64,000 bases of DNA from Takakia lepidozioides (lineage: Eukaryota > Streptophyta > Takakiopsida > Takakiales > Takakiaceae): contig CM060731.1 in the NCBI GenBank assembly GCA_030704615.1, forward strand, positions 12,648,001 to 12,712,000, read 5' to 3'. A program made the translations under genes and the position numbers. Shown here piece after piece: positions 16,839-30,547 of this stretch (within the stretch, counting starts at the first letter, position 1; every line of letters begins with the position of its first letter). The notes beneath the pieces were generated by a model. It was given only the letters and a program-made list of their open reading frames with translations. It did no database searches and had not been told where the DNA came from.

Positions 16839-19800
16839 TCACTCCATGTCCTCATCTTTGCCTTCTTCATCCTCTTCAAGATCGTACAGTAAAGCTCGTC
16901 GTTGACCAGTAAAGACACACGCTAGCCCCCGTGATGCTGTAACATAAGGCAGCCATACAAGGTTTGTAATCAATTGTATGGACGTAGAATATAATGCAGG
17001 GGTGTTCATGTTGGTGACTTACAAAATAGAGATAGTGCTCATACATATCTGAACCTTTGCACGCCAATCAAACTGCATGTGGGATCTATGACAACAAGGC
17101 TACAGGATAAAAGTCAAATGTGCAATCTAAGAGTTTTCCTGTATATGCCAACTTTGAGGGGCATGAGAAGCCTACCGCTCACAGCCAATGGAGGCACGGC
17201 ATCAGGCTGTGCAATGGCCCTCACTTTTCCATCCCTCAACCCAATGTCCACCACGGCCCCCTGATACAATGCCAACCACCAGCAATATACCTATGTTAGT
17301 CAAGGAAGTGGTTTTAGCATATCATCTTTCACTGCTGAGGCTCTACCAGGAACCTAATCATAACAAAACACTACTGGTGAACAGTGGCCAGCATGCGGAG
17401 CTGCATATTTAGGGGGGTTCATCCGTTAGTCATAAAACCTGGGCCCAATACAATTCTCAGCAGCCCTGGTGCTTTCCTCACTAGGTGGCAAAAGCAAATC
17501 AGAAACCCTGCTGCCCCAATTCACCCCAGATATCTTATCCATATCCGTCCGTCTGTCTGTGGGGTATGCATGACAGGATGAGTAAACATGTTTTTACCCA
17601 AGTGAACCCTTCTATTTTTCCTCTTAGGTTTTATTTCTCTTACATGCAAAGGAAAAGAGGCGAAAGCTTACAAGAGAGGAGCAAATTTGCAAAAGAGGAA
17701 AACAGTTGAGCACGTTGGCTGCCGGAGACAATGGCAGGAATTCCAGGTCCTCCAGTTGTAACAGCATCAGCCATTTCTGTGGGGGGCTCCCGATTTCCTC
17801 CGCCTCTTTTTCACTCACTAACAACACCAGCTGCCTTTGCTGTAACCATGCAACAGGTGATTTTGAAAGTCTGAGCAATTGATCTGGACAACTAACTTGT
17901 TTGTCACAATTGATCCTGCTTGGAACCCTGCTATGATAGATGACAGCATCAGAACTTGCTTCTGACAGATGGAAGGCTCCGTGTGAGCATGGTAGTAAAC
18001 CGGCCATGGAGGCTTATGACCAGAGTGTTATACTGCACAGAAGTCAAAGGCAAGAGACTGGATGGTGATAAGGCGTCACATCACAGGCAGCAAGCAGAGA
18101 CCCCTTTTTGCTTCTTTAGAGGGGTATTTTTATTGCTGTCAGCATCACGTGCCTTTTGAAGAACGTAAAAGCTCAAACGAAAGACTATACTCAAGTATTC
18201 TCTGTTGGCATAGATGAAACCATATATGGAATTTATCCATTTATAATCTTCCTGAATATTAGACATCACAATCCAGTCTGATCCATAAAACTACCAAATG
18301 CCATAGACAAAAACATGACAATGGTCAACATACAAATATGCTTACTTCAACTTCATACATGAGTACCTGAAACAGTACATACATATGCAGAAAATTGAAG
18401 AGTGAATTACCTTGTAGAGTGCTAGATCGATGCACTGTAATCTTTCATCAATTGGCAAGGCGATCACTTGTGGAACTGTCAATTCAGCTGCCGCAGGTCT
18501 TTGCAGGGAATCCGAAAAGCCCCGCATTAGACCCACCACACTCTGGTTGGTCGGACTCGATTTGTCATCTATACATAGACAGATGTAATCTTCCAGAGGG
18601 CATCCTTCCTTTTTCAGAAAGTCTGACTTTACCTGCAACAAAACTCAAAAACAATGTCTAACTGGGAAGCTAGTATGCTGTGCATGAAATTGCAACTGAA
18701 GCTTTGTAATGCCACTTGGATGCGAGTTCCTCACATTTGACTGACATGCACCAATGGAGAAAAGACCTTTGTGCCAATTTTCTATTGATGCTCACAGGAT
18801 TAAATTCATGTTTTTCATGACACCACAAGCTGGAGACCCTGTGCCCATATGTATATACCCATGCAGAAGACATTCCCAAAATTGTGAAGATTTTTGGGAT
18901 CTGGTGAGCACAATCTGGAGCTGGGAACAAGCTTAAAGCATTGTGATAGCCGTCAAACAACATCCAAATCAGTATGAAAAACTTCAACTCCAAAGGCCAA
19001 GACACCAAAGTCCCAGGAGCCAAGATAGCAATCAAACAAACCCAGGAGACCTCTCAGCAATCAAACCCAAGAGATATAGAGGGGAAAGAACATGAACCTC
19101 AAAGTAGGTGAGAGACAGCGGAATACAGGCAAGTGGTGGCAAGGAAAGGGGAAGGGAGCAAAGCTGCAGCATGCATCGTGCTCTCAGATTTGGTGAAACT
19201 TCTTTGACTGGCATCGCAAATGCCTCCAGACAACTGTCCACATCTCAACACAAGAGCAATTTATTTGGATGGGCGTATTTCAAGGATGTGGTGAAAGAGA
19301 GGAAGAGAGGCAACAGACAGGACCGAGGCACAATTGATAAAAAGGTCCACAGGAGCCCTGAAGGGCCTATGGACCAAAAGCAAGTTTCAAAATAGTGATC
19401 TCTATCCACCCACAAAAACTAGAGGAGAGAGGTGATGCACACATGCTTGCTGTACTACTTTTTGGCCATATATCCCACGTCCAGTTTTGGACACAGAGAA
19501 GGGGGACTCCCACCTGACATGGAGTTGATGGATTTCTTGGGAGAGAGTTCGGCGCAGACACTTGGAGTCAGTAAACCCCCCCACCAAAGCCAACTCCTCC
19601 ATCATCGTTTCCTCCTCCCTGCACTCCATGCCTCCAACTGTGAGCAAATTTAGCAAGAGGTAAAAGCATGATCTTGATAGAGAAGACTCTGAAAATCGAT
19701 CTATTCTCCTTATCAGCAGACACATCCACAAGAAAGTTATAATCCTCCTACTACCTTTATCCTTGCCAGTAGACACCATCACAAGTCTTCGAATAAAACT

Positions 19801-22800
19801 TAAATACTGTTCATACTGTAGCACTGATTGTACAATCCATCAGAATCGTTCTTAGGAATGTAAAGCCGCTATAGCCAGTTTGGCACTTATACTATGTCAT
19901 GACTAGGATTCTCTGCTCATACTGCACATTGGGAGACATAAGTATATACTGATCTGCATGCTGCCTGCCAGCCATGGAAGTACTACACTCACGGATTGAG
20001 GTCTAGAAGAAGGCCGTCTGAGGGGGGAGCAAGATGTGGGCCAATGGGGTCCTTCTCAAATTGTGAGCGCAAAAATGCTGCCACCCCTGCACTGCCCCAC
20101 CAGTATGTCTATTACATGAGACCCCCTGACATCCAGATTGCACTATCCAGCTAGCTGCTCGACTTGATTATTGATCAAAATGAAATTCGGTCTGAAGGAA
20201 GAAAAGTAATGGTCATACTAATATATTGTCAATAGCGCGGATTCAACATCTCTTCAAAACATAGTTGCTAATATCACAGCCCTATGGGTACACATCAGGT
20301 CCCCATTCTCCTGGTTGAAAAACTAATATGTTGGGAGTTTTGTACCCTGGGAACTGAGCTAATGTGCTAGGGAAAATATAAAGGAAAAAGCAGTATACCC
20401 GATCAAGACAACCTACAGAGGAATGGGCCAATCATAATATCAACCTGTTGATGGCTGGAAGCTGATTAGAAGGAGGCAGTGCTTCCCCATTAAGCTGACG
20501 AAGAGACTTTGTAAGCCACACAAAGAAAAGCCGGAACTGCAGACCCCAGAATCCCCTAGATCACTAAGTGCTTGTCACAGATTACTCCCTCTCACCCTAC
20601 CTTCATAATCAAACAGCATAATTCCAATTTCTCTATGATCATTTCAACTTTTCGGTGCCACAAGGCAACTTTGCATGATGACAACTGACCACAGTTACTC
20701 ACAGTTACAGCTCTCTGCTCAGGGGAAAATTTATATTCTATCTTTCTGAATGCTGCTAATGTCATGGAGAAGCCACCAACCCCCTTACGTTAGAATCAGA
20801 TTCAGAACCACTGACTATGCTGCCACAACTTAGACCTTATGTCTCTTTCTGCGCAGTATGCACAAGGAAAGCAAAAAGGAAAACCTGGCGAGTTGTATCA
20901 GAGACAATACGGAGAAGCCGTTCAACTTGCACTAGCAACATGCCAGCGTGCTCCATGGCACACTCCATCAGGGCCTCGTGCAACCCCACTTGGCGCAAAC
21001 GTGCCCGCCACCTTGACAGACCAAGCAACTCCCCAATCCTAAATGCAATTATCTCAGCTGCAGGCTGTAAGCCCATGCCGACCATCCCACACATAGAGCC
21101 CATGGTTGACAGAAGCAATAACATCATGAAACTGCTTTCAGAGAACAGACATACGCATAAAAGGCTCCACTCGTCAAAGAGAAGAGGGATATGATGCATT
21201 AGTCTCCCACCACAACTTAACACCCGTACTAAATTAGAACTCAAAACCTTTCCAATTGTGCAATTATATGACACGGATGATGAGATAACCTTGGAGGTAA
21301 AGTCACTGCGGGAGACTAACTATTCTGGAGTTGTGTATGAGGCTTGGCCCACCAAGATTTATGGAGATGAAAAGAGAGAAAGACATAATAACATCCAGAC
21401 AATGCTTTCCAAAGGCCACATGGCAGATAGACAAAAAAAGAGAGTTGCCTGCAAGTGCTCCGCGATGAGGTTGTGAAGTTCCCTGCCGACACTGTCAATG
21501 CTCTTTGCCAATCGTTTCAACCCCTGCAAACATGACACCAAGATACCTTCTATGGTTTCAGGCTTCTCCACAAGAATTTTCATTTGGTTGTTTTGATTCT
21601 CAAACTGGTGTTGGAGAAGCTGAGCTAACCGAATGCATGCCAGACTTGTGGTCAGCCTGTATCACTTTTAACCACCCCATTTCCTTAATCATCCAGGGGT
21701 GAGTTGTGTGAACATCGTAGTGAAGTATGAGACGTATCTTCTTCAAATGGGCTTAATTTGGCCTACACAGGACAGATAGAATTGAGACATAGGTGGGTGT
21801 TTAAAAAAGAACTCGAACACATGCCAAATCTAAACCTAATAGATGGGCAATATTGTCAGTAAAAATGCTTGAGACAAGGAAACATTACCCCCTCGCCCAT
21901 AGAAACGGCAAGAAACTGGTGAAGCGCTGCACTGGCTGACCCGCAAGACAGAAGACTCAAAAGATCATCGCGTGGCTTCACACTGGAGCCTGGGTGCAGC
22001 AAAATTCCACCCTCCCCTACATTACAACACTCGTACCACTGATGCCTGGTAGATTTCTCTTCTTATTTTGTTTTATATTCTTCCATAGTTCACTCTCTCC
22101 CTCTCCCTTTGTCTGTCTATCTCTCCCTCTGCAAGGAAAAAGCAGGCACCCCCGAACAAACTCTCTAAACCAAACCCCAATAACAACCTTGGCCTAGTGA
22201 AGTAATGCCAACAGATTCAATACAGAGTTCCTTCATTTGCTCTCTTTTCTCTTTCTGTCTCTGTTGTATGTGCACACACTGAATTTCCATAAAAACATAT
22301 TGTCAATTGTCTATGGATTAGTATTAGAAAGGCTGAGTACCATGCTCGAGGAGCAAAGCAGAGAGAAGCCGAAACTTGTCGTGAAAGGAGGAGATAGCAT
22401 CGCTCCACTGCTTGTGCATAACAGTCACTGTTGCTTGGACAACCTCTAGCAGCTCTTCCACACTAGATGCCTGCAAGGCAACTTGCCGAAGTTCCTTTCT
22501 TCTGCCATGCCAAAGTAGTGAGGGACTCTGTTCACATCAAGGTAGATATGTGGACCCTTATTATATATCGCATCTTGCTCTCCCTCCCAACTGATTGATA
22601 GATTGACTGTCCATCAGCCTCAAGCTGTATGCTCTGTAAATTTGCTGGATATTATACTTCATTTCCTTTCCTTTGCTCCCAAGCACACCTTGCCTTGGTC
22701 ATAGACAAATTGGTGGGTCTCCACACGGCTGTCGGGAGGGGCTAATTTGCTTGAACCTTCCAACCATGAATACCTGTGATTCCTATGCTTATTGGGTTTT

Positions 22801-24993
22801 TCTACATAGGTAGCAGGAGGCCCTCCCATAGAAACGAGGTAAGGCAGAGGAAAGCGATGACTCTAGATCCATGATACACTCAATCAATCTTCAAATCCAG
22901 AATTCACCTGTCCCCAAGAAGAGTGGTGTCCACAGAGATTGCATGAAGCCCGGGTACCATATCCCCCACACTGGTTGCGAGGCTCGCCCCAGTCCGCACT
23001 CCACTACAGACAACCGTCATGTGGCGCAAATCATTTGAAAGGGAGACCTGCATGCCCATACTTGTATCATAATCACTGCCAATAATGCGAACCATCCTAG
23101 AGATATTCCTGGAAGACCTTGGAAGCAAAGTTCAATTTCCTTATGATTGATTCATGGCACGAAGTAAGCAGCGCATAGCATGAGTCTCCATAGTTAACCT
23201 TATCTTTCCATCTCCTGAGATTAGGCTAGAATTAGAGTCAATAGTTATCCAGGATGTCTACAAGGGCAAACCAGAGAACAATGATAATACCTGAAGGGCT
23301 GAGGCATCCAGCAGTCGATACACCAGCCTGGTGTGAGACTTATCATCAGATCCCATGCCACCCATCACGAGTTCTCGGATGGCCTGCACAAGTAACACAC
23401 CAAGTACCTCACACATCACTTATGACCGCAGTATGGTAGACAGACCATCCCACCAGCACACTACTCATAATTACCCACAAGAGAGTAGAGACTCACCAGC
23501 TTTCCAATGGGAAATACGCCAAATGCACTCAAGCAAATGATGCCATCCCGATCCCCACTACAGAGTACATAGAGGCGCTGCTGCACAGCATGCAAAATTG
23601 CTTTCCGATTGGCATTGCCTTGGTCTTCAGCTGCTGGCCCCAGCACTCCAGACATGTCAAATGCTGGTGCAGTCCCTGGCATCGGGGGTGTTCCTGGGGG
23701 AGATGGGAAGAATCTTGGAGTTCGATCCTCATAGGAGAAAACATCATCTGCTTGACCCTGTTTTTAACCTAGCTCACGTCAGGATGTTGCTCTGCATCTA
23801 TGACACACTCACTCCATGATGGACACATTGAAACCCAGCAAATAGGATGTGCTACTGCTGTGAACCCTGTACTTTTCAGAAAACAACACGTAGAGTCCTA
23901 AAGCAACATATCAGAGATGATAACCAGAGGTCCACAAGGACAATAAGAAAAATTGGGCCAAGACTTTGCCGCAGAAAAGATGGAATACCGACAAAACATG
24001 TCCCTCTTCAGCCCAGTAGAGGCATTCCACGACTGCCTTATGTGTTGCTATTTGTCGCAGGACATCTCCATTCTGTCAAGCCAACACGTAACCAATATCC
24101 TCAATGAAGTATCACTTTTTAGATGCTGAAGAGAAGACAAAACTAGTAAGGGACCATTTCATTTTATTATATAACACCATGAATAGATTTCTGACCTCCA
24201 CATCATGGATAGCAATGCTCCCATTGTCATGGCCCACTGCCAGAGCCTTTCCATCAGGGCGCCAGCAGATTGAAGTAACTTTCCGGTCTGCACAGCAAAA
24301 TACATACGGAAGCATTGTCCATAAACTACAATTTCCCTGTCCTGTGTCTTTACACTGCAGTTGAGAAAGTGAATTCGAATTCGAATGCAGAAAATGAGCA
24401 AGTGGATAAAAGCCGTAATGAATCACATCACTGCGTACTTGTTGCATCCCCTCAAGTTTCAAATGTCTGGAAACCTTGGGAGGTAGGATTGATGGTTACT
24501 CCTACTTCTACAACCCTAAACCCTTCTCAAACACAGGAGAGGTTAATGTTGTTATAACTATTTCTCTCTCCGTTGATGCTTGTGTGAAGGGCTTTCAAGA
24601 GGATATCTGGAACACCCGAACTAATTGGCTTTATCACGGTAAGTCACACTACTGAGTGCGCCCTTCACACAGGTAGTATCTGCTCCTTTTGTTCCGCCCA
24701 AACTGGGTGCCGGCCATAAAGCTACGGCAAACGTCTTATGAGTACATTCTCTCTCTCTTACTCTCTCTCTCTATGCAATGGGTTCCCCTCGAACTGAGAG
24801 CGGCGTCAATGGCCACAAGGCTATGGCAAACATCGTCTTCCGGGTGTGCATGCGGAGATGCCGGAAAATTTGTTTATACCTGCAGATGAGTTGCGGGGAT
24901 ACGCTTATCCCGCTAAACCCTGGTGGGTCCGAGAGAGTTAGTTTCCCGGGAGATCCATGGCCAAGCAAACGTTCATAGGGAACGGAAAGAGTA

Positions 24994-25060
<67 letters not shown>

Positions 25061-26363
25061 GCACTCTCGGCACTAGACTGAAATTTAAACTCAGGGCAGG
25101 AAGCCTACCTTTGAACAGCAAACAGAAGCAGAGAGGAAAGGGAGAGTGCAATTGCCCGTTGTGTGGGCAATCTGAAGACAGTATTCATTTTCTGATACAC
25201 TGTCCGGGGTTCTCTCACCAAAGAGACGCTCTCTTCAAATCTATTAAGGGAATTGTGCCTGTACCCCTGTTTACCAACTTTGAAAGTCTTGAGGCTGAGC
25301 CAAAAGCCCAGGCCCTCCTGAGGCCTAGATTTTGGGCAAATCACACACAGCAGATTGATGCTTGTGTGAAGGGATTTCTAGAGGATATCTGGAAAACCCG
25401 GATTAATTCTTTATATGGAGGTAAGTCTTACTACCAACGTCAGCCCCTGACAGAGGTAGGTTCTGTCCCTTTTGTTCCCGCTCAAACTGGGCGCGGGGTC
25501 AATGGCCACAAGGCTACGGCAAACAACGTCTTATGAGTACAATCTCTCTCACACACAGAAGCTAATTCTGATGAGTACATTCTCTCAGGGTGTACGGTTT
25601 TAAGGCATAATGACCTGGAGAGATAGCCCAAAGACGTTGCCAATTAAAGCGGTGCACAATGAGTTGGTGGTCTCTGGTCACCATAGCCAGCAGATCTTTC
25701 TCTGGATTCCATGCTGCTTTTTCAACCTTTCCAGCACAATTCAACACGGAAAATCTACGCTTCAACTGCAATTCAAATCCGAGGGCACAAAAGAGCCAGA
25801 TGTGTATTTTACAGCTACAATACCACTGCCTGAAGCGCAAAGCCGGTCTTACCACACCAAATACAGACCAAGTAACTGAACATCACAATTCTTCTTCTGC
25901 AACCCAACAGACTGATCGATATTTCTCTAAATGCACAAAGTTTAGACGCAGTGAGTGTAATGAAAATCGTCATTCCAACACCAAACGCGCTCGCTGGGAA
26001 AATTTCAAAATTCATTCGATCATTTACACCGCCCGTTTGGATCAATATTGCATTCCGCATTCACCCAATGCCAATGTAAATGCATCCAAACCAGACCGAA
26101 GACTCTATAAACGATCGTGGACACAGAAAACGTCTAATGTTCAATCTCTGTCGACAATGCAATCTGTTCTCATTGCACATCGCACAATATCTCAAGGACT
26201 GTAGCTGCCAAGAACACACCCCACATTCCCTCTCTCCTCCAGCTCAGACAGCCCCACGAAAGTATGGTGATGCAGTAAGTACCAAGCATGAAAGCGATTT
26301 GTCCAAATGCAAAGTGAATGGAAGCGTAGCCCCCGCATCGTCCCCTTGTTGCTGCTCTGCCAT
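16839..26363 (-). CDS. APC4: anaphase-promoting complex subunit 4
   Basis: Nineteen minus-strand exons: 26283-26363, 25615-25726, 24196-24287, 23989-24072, 23497-23757, 23291-23383, 22908-23047, 22341-22501, 21889-21989, 21449-21523, 20885-21064, 20445-20536, 19993-20091, 19514-19618, 19098-19233, 18411-18632, 17714-17839, 17176-17260 and 16839-16936. Every junction keeps frame, giving about 780 residues, the usual plant length. The N-terminus [20 protein letters not shown] leads into the WD40-like part ([63 protein letters not shown]). The helical core has [20 protein letters not shown] and [13 protein letters not shown]. The end is [20 protein letters not shown] plus an acidic tail. APC4 is a platform scaffold of the APC/C ubiquitin ligase that drives mitotic exit. 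The intron between 21449 and 21064 uses a GC donor. The exon edges at 20091 and 19618 were chosen because only these keep the frame. Confidence 0.95.
24565..25560 (+). mobile_element. LINE-type 3' fragments inside APC4 intron 2
   Basis: Plus-strand frame 25074-25536 reads a zinc-binding reverse-transcriptase tail: [20 protein letters not shown] gives a C-x2-C ... H-x4-HC pattern typical of the zf-RVT region of plant LINEs. The following sequence (gatgcttgtgtgaaggg ... ggatatctgga) occurs twice, near 24574-24750 and 25358-25545. A third shorter copy of the end (ggccacaaggctatggcaaac) is near 24810-24830. There is no complete reverse transcriptase, so this is debris. It is antisense to APC4 and removed with the intron. 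Confidence 0.7.
24992..25061. repeat. CT/CA microsatellite
   Basis: An uninterrupted CT run of roughly 26 units, followed by a short CA run (cacacacaca), between LINE fragment copies in APC4 intron 2. Seen directly. Confidence 0.95.
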
Positions 26364-26618
26364 GCCTGCCCTCCTTCACAAGAGCTGCATCACGCTGCCC
26401 CCATTTACCCTGCCCTCCACCACTCTACTCTCAACTCTAAACTCTCACGGAAGCCGTGGGCCATGTGGACATGACCCACATGGGTTTTCTTTTTTCTTTA
26501 AAGCAGGGGATAGAGGCCCTGAAATTGAACTAACTAAGTTAGTGAGACTTGGAAAGAAGGAAGTGCAAAAAATAACCATGTCAACGAACCATACTACATA
26601 CGATTGGTTCGGATCATC
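26364..26618. promoter_or_regulatory. APC4 upstream region cut short by Helitron debris
   Basis: Only about 255 bp separate the APC4 start codon from the outer end of the inverted Helitron pair. The APC4 promoter must therefore be in this interval or inside the element. It contains a pyrimidine-rich stretch (ccatttaccctgccctccac) and a ccatgtggacatgacccacatgg palindrome near 26460-26482. No TATA box is called. Confidence 0.4.
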
Positions 26619-29600
26619 AACTACTAGGGTAGCCTGTGCCGTTGGCCCAAGTGTCCAATGTCATCCAAGTCCAAGTGCAATCCCCTATGTATCTAGAGAC
26701 CCTCCTGTTTCGGGGATCTAGGCCTAGGGGTGGCGTGTGCCCAAGTATTGAGTGTCATGTGAGTGCAATCCCGTATGTATCCAAGTGAGTCTCCTATGTG
26801 GACGCCCATGTGTGAAGAATTGAAATCGATATACTAGGATGAAGTTAGATGTTTATTTAGTTACAAAGAATGTGCGGTACATGAAAATGAGCAACAATGT
26901 AATGTGATTCAAGGATTGGAATTTGGTGAAAGTTAGAAGTTTATATTAATACTTCTATATTCATTGTTTTTAGTACATTTTGATCGGGGAGAAGTATGTG
27001 GTCCCAGAGTGCCACATACAATTGACCACGAGAGAATACAGGTGTTCGAAGATCTAGACCTGCATGTTTTACAAATTGTCCCTATGATTTGTTGATTGTC
27101 ATAGCAAGAGTCACCTTCATAGGAAATTGTCTTCGAGTGGTTTTAAAAGGTATCTATGATGTAGTAGGTTGTCATGTGATCATGGGAATGGATGTTGTTT
27201 CTCCAGCACATGTACCAGTTAAAATGCGTGCCTCAATGACGCGATCACTGAGACGTGTGACTATGAGTCGTGAACCATAGATTAATATGATTATTAGCAC
27301 CTACCTCAAGAAGTGTTGAATTTGCACCATGGAATGTTCAAAGGGTTCCTTGGAACATGTGAATTATATGATTGTTGATACTGTCAACAACATCATTTCG
27401 AGTTGATAATATGGTTCAATCTCTAAAGTATTCATCGTTGTATGAATTTATATCTCGAATACCATTGTAGACTTAGTCAATTAGTGAGTGTATATGTCAA
27501 CCATGCACCATTCGTTGTGGAAGAGTAATGTTGTCATGCTCACCAACTTGAATCGTTCCACCTCCAACTTCTAGCAGCCAACTCGCGAACTGCCGATTTT
27601 TCAAAGATTCTTGAGTCAAACACATGTTTTCTGTTAACCTTAATATACATTTACCGGGCCACAACATTGACCTTCGAAGTATTGTTTATTAAGGAGCATG
27701 TATAGCCTCTGGAACCAAAGCAATGGTAAAATGCTTCATGAGCAATGTTTTCTTCTTCGTAACAATTATACCAAACATAGTTTTGATGAGAGCCAGTACA
27801 AGATAATATGACCATCCTCTATATGTATTTTTCAATGTGTGATCCCTTTACAACTGAACGGGATCAAGTTCACAGCTTTCATTGAGTGATTATAATTTTT
27901 TTGACGAGTTGTTTAAAAAACAAAAAACACTGACTCCGAAGAAGCTACAGTGGCATTTTGAAAATGACAAAGCATTCATGAACGTCATCTACGCAGTTGC
28001 TCCTGAAGAGCAACGCTCATGTGAATTTATCCAGTTTCCAACCAACATTACCAGACATCATAATGCATTGGGAAATATGGATGATTTGTAGGACATGTAA
28101 ATAGAAACTGACTTGAAAGAAATAAAATGTAGAAAACAAATCGCGACTCTTTCAATTTTATCAGTGTAGCGGAATATAGCCAAATACGTCAGAGCTACGT
28201 AACAGGTACGTGACCAAAGCAAGCTATTACCTCATCTTAATCATTATTCCTGCAAAGCCCAGTACTGTTCCTATGATTCAAGACAGCTCGAATGAACTGC
28301 TGTATATTTCAAAGGGTTACAACGCTCCCATTAGTTCTTCTGAGATTATGGAAGCAATTGAGCATTTAATTGGATATAAAGCTAGTGGACCTGATGGCAT
28401 AATCAACAAGCTTATCAAGTACGTTAGCAACATGTTGGCAACCCCATGATAGAGGGTCCGGTACTTGTCTTATCTGGAGGACTTATTTGTAGTTTACCTG
28501 TGAAGATGGTTTGGTTGTGGAATTGCCGAAGAAGTACCATCTTGAGCATCCCGAACCCCTCCATGTAAGGAACATATGCATGGTGGCTTGCACTCCTCAG
28601 TTGGGAGCATCCACGATAGGATGTACCGCAATAGCTTGCCAGCAAGAATCTTCAACAAGCAAGAAGAGAACTCGTCTCGCACGATCTCCAAGTTGGAGAC
28701 CTTGGCCTCCAGAGAGCCCAATCTCGACTCCACATCCTCTACACTTACACCATTCAGTCCAATTATACACTTTCCACAATCGAAAGGAAGCTAAGAGGCA
28801 AGTGGCACATAACAAACATGCATAATGTAGCTTACATAATTCAACTTCACTAACCCAAAATGTAAACAAGTCACGTGACTCCCTAAGGGCATTAGAGATA
28901 TAACATCTAAAAGCAGCACACACATAATAAAGTCATTTACTTACCATATCCAACAAACTTTTGTAATGCTCCCTGGGCGAGCAGGTCTCTTGCAAACCTT
29001 CGAAATCCGCCTCATCTCCAACATCATGCTTCATCTCACTCACTTCAAGAATCGGAGAGCTGGACATTATTTTCACACAAATTCGAGCATGGGCCTCTAA
29101 ATCTCTCATGAGGTTACTGCTGGATTAAGGTTAACAGAAAACATGCATTTGATTCAAGAACCTTTGGAAAATCGGCAGTTCACGAGCTGGCTGCTACAAG
29201 TTGGAAGTGGAACCAATATTCAAATCGATGAGTATGGCAACATTACTCTTCCACAACGAATGGTGTATGCTCGACATATACAATCATTAATTGACTCATA
29301 AGTCTACAATGGTATTCGAGATATAAATTCATACAACGATGAATACTTCAAAGATCGAACCATATTATCAACTCGAAATGATGTTGTTGACAGTATCAAC
29401 AATGATATAATTCACATGTTCCAAGGAACCCTTGAACATTTCATGGTGCAGTTTCAGCACTTCTTAAGGTAGGTGTTGATAATCATAACCTGTATCCTAC
29501 AGAAAATCTCAATTCCTTAGAGTTGCCAGGATTGCCACCTTCGAAGCTCAATCTTAAAGTTGGATGTCCAATCATGTTGTTGCGTAATATAGCTCCAAAA

Positions 29601-30313
29601 CGTGGGCTTTATAAATGGTTCACGACTCATAGTCACATGTCTCAGTGATCGCGTCATTGAGGCACACATTTTAATTGGTACACGTGCTGGAGAAACTACA
29701 TTCATCCCCATAATCACATTACAACCCACTACATCAGAGATACTTTTTTAAGTCACTCAAAGACAATTTCCTGTGAAGGTGGCTCTTGCTATGAAAATCA
29801 ACAAATCACAAGGATAATATGTAAAACATGTAGGTCTAGTAGATCTTCGAACACCTGTATTCTCTCGTGGTCAATTGTACGTGGCACTATCTCGGACCAC
29901 ATCAGCAAATTCGTTGATAGTACTTCTCCCCGATCAAAATGTACCAAAAACAATGAATATTGTATATATAGAAGTATTAATATAAACTTCTAACTCTTTT
30001 ACCAAATTCCAATCTCTGAATCACATTACATTGTTGCTCATTTTCATGTACCACACATTCTTTATAACTAAATAAACATCCAACTTCATTTTAGTATGTC
30101 GATTTCAATTCTTCACACATGGGCGTCGACATAGAAGACTCACTTGGATACATAGGGGAGTGCACTTACATGACGCTGGACACTTGGGCCAACGGCACAG
30201 GCTACCCTAGGCCTAGATCTCCCAAACAGGAGGGTCTCTAGATACATAGGGGATTGCAATTGGACTTGGATGACATTGAACACTTGGGCCAACAGCATAG
30301 GCTACCGTAGTAT
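26619..30313. mobile_element. inverted pair of decayed Helitron 3' ends
   Basis: Two arms of about 1.03 kb (26619-27646, minus-reading) and 1.19 kb (29121-30313, plus-reading) are inverted copies of each other. Conceptual reading of the right arm gives a broken Pif1-type Helitron helicase C-terminus. It includes [55 protein letters not shown] and [16 protein letters not shown], interrupted by stops. Outer ends read inward from ggctacc-CTAG|T (left, on the minus strand) and ggctacc-GTAG|T (right), matching the Helitron CTRR-T terminus. The 1.5-kb middle holds unassigned sequence and a reverse-transcriptase scrap. No intact protein remains. Confidence 0.8.
28247..28449 (+). mobile_element. reverse-transcriptase fragment (LINE type)
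   Basis: A short frame reads YNAPISSSEIMEAIEHLIGY then KASGPDGIINKLIKYVSNML. This matches the start of the non-LTR reverse-transcriptase domain, whose hallmark is K-A-x-G-P-D-G-I. It stops at 28449 with no polymerase core following. It sits between the two Helitron arms and is probably a nested insertion. Confidence 0.7.
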
Positions 30314-30547
30314 TACACTACAATGTCGATTCAACCTGATCTTCAATTTTGTCGATTCAACCTGAGTTTGATTTTTTTCGATTGATCGCAAGATTTAAGC
30401 AACTCGCTCCATTCGACAAAAAGTACAACATATTAACGTCGAATAAACTTGGAAAGGAGCATGTTCTTTTGACATGAAATTGTCGATAGGATTGTCAAAT
30501 GAATAGGCTTTTTGGTCCTATGTACTGACCCAATTTATCCCTTATGC

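Noticed and set aside
24992-25061. CRISPR-like or tandem array
   Set aside because: Plain dinucleotide microsatellite; no spacer structure.
25727-25855. Upstream extension of APC4 exon 2 to a start-like codon at 25855
   Set aside because: A proper first exon at 26283-26363 (ATLPFTLHL) joins in phase at 25726 and restores the family N-terminus.
26080-26721. 213-codon plus-strand frame
   Set aside because: It is antisense to APC4 exon 1 and runs into the Helitron end; no protein family seen.
27882-28091. 69-codon frame between Helitron arms
   Set aside because: Starts with a non-ATG codon, no recognisable domain, sits in element debris.
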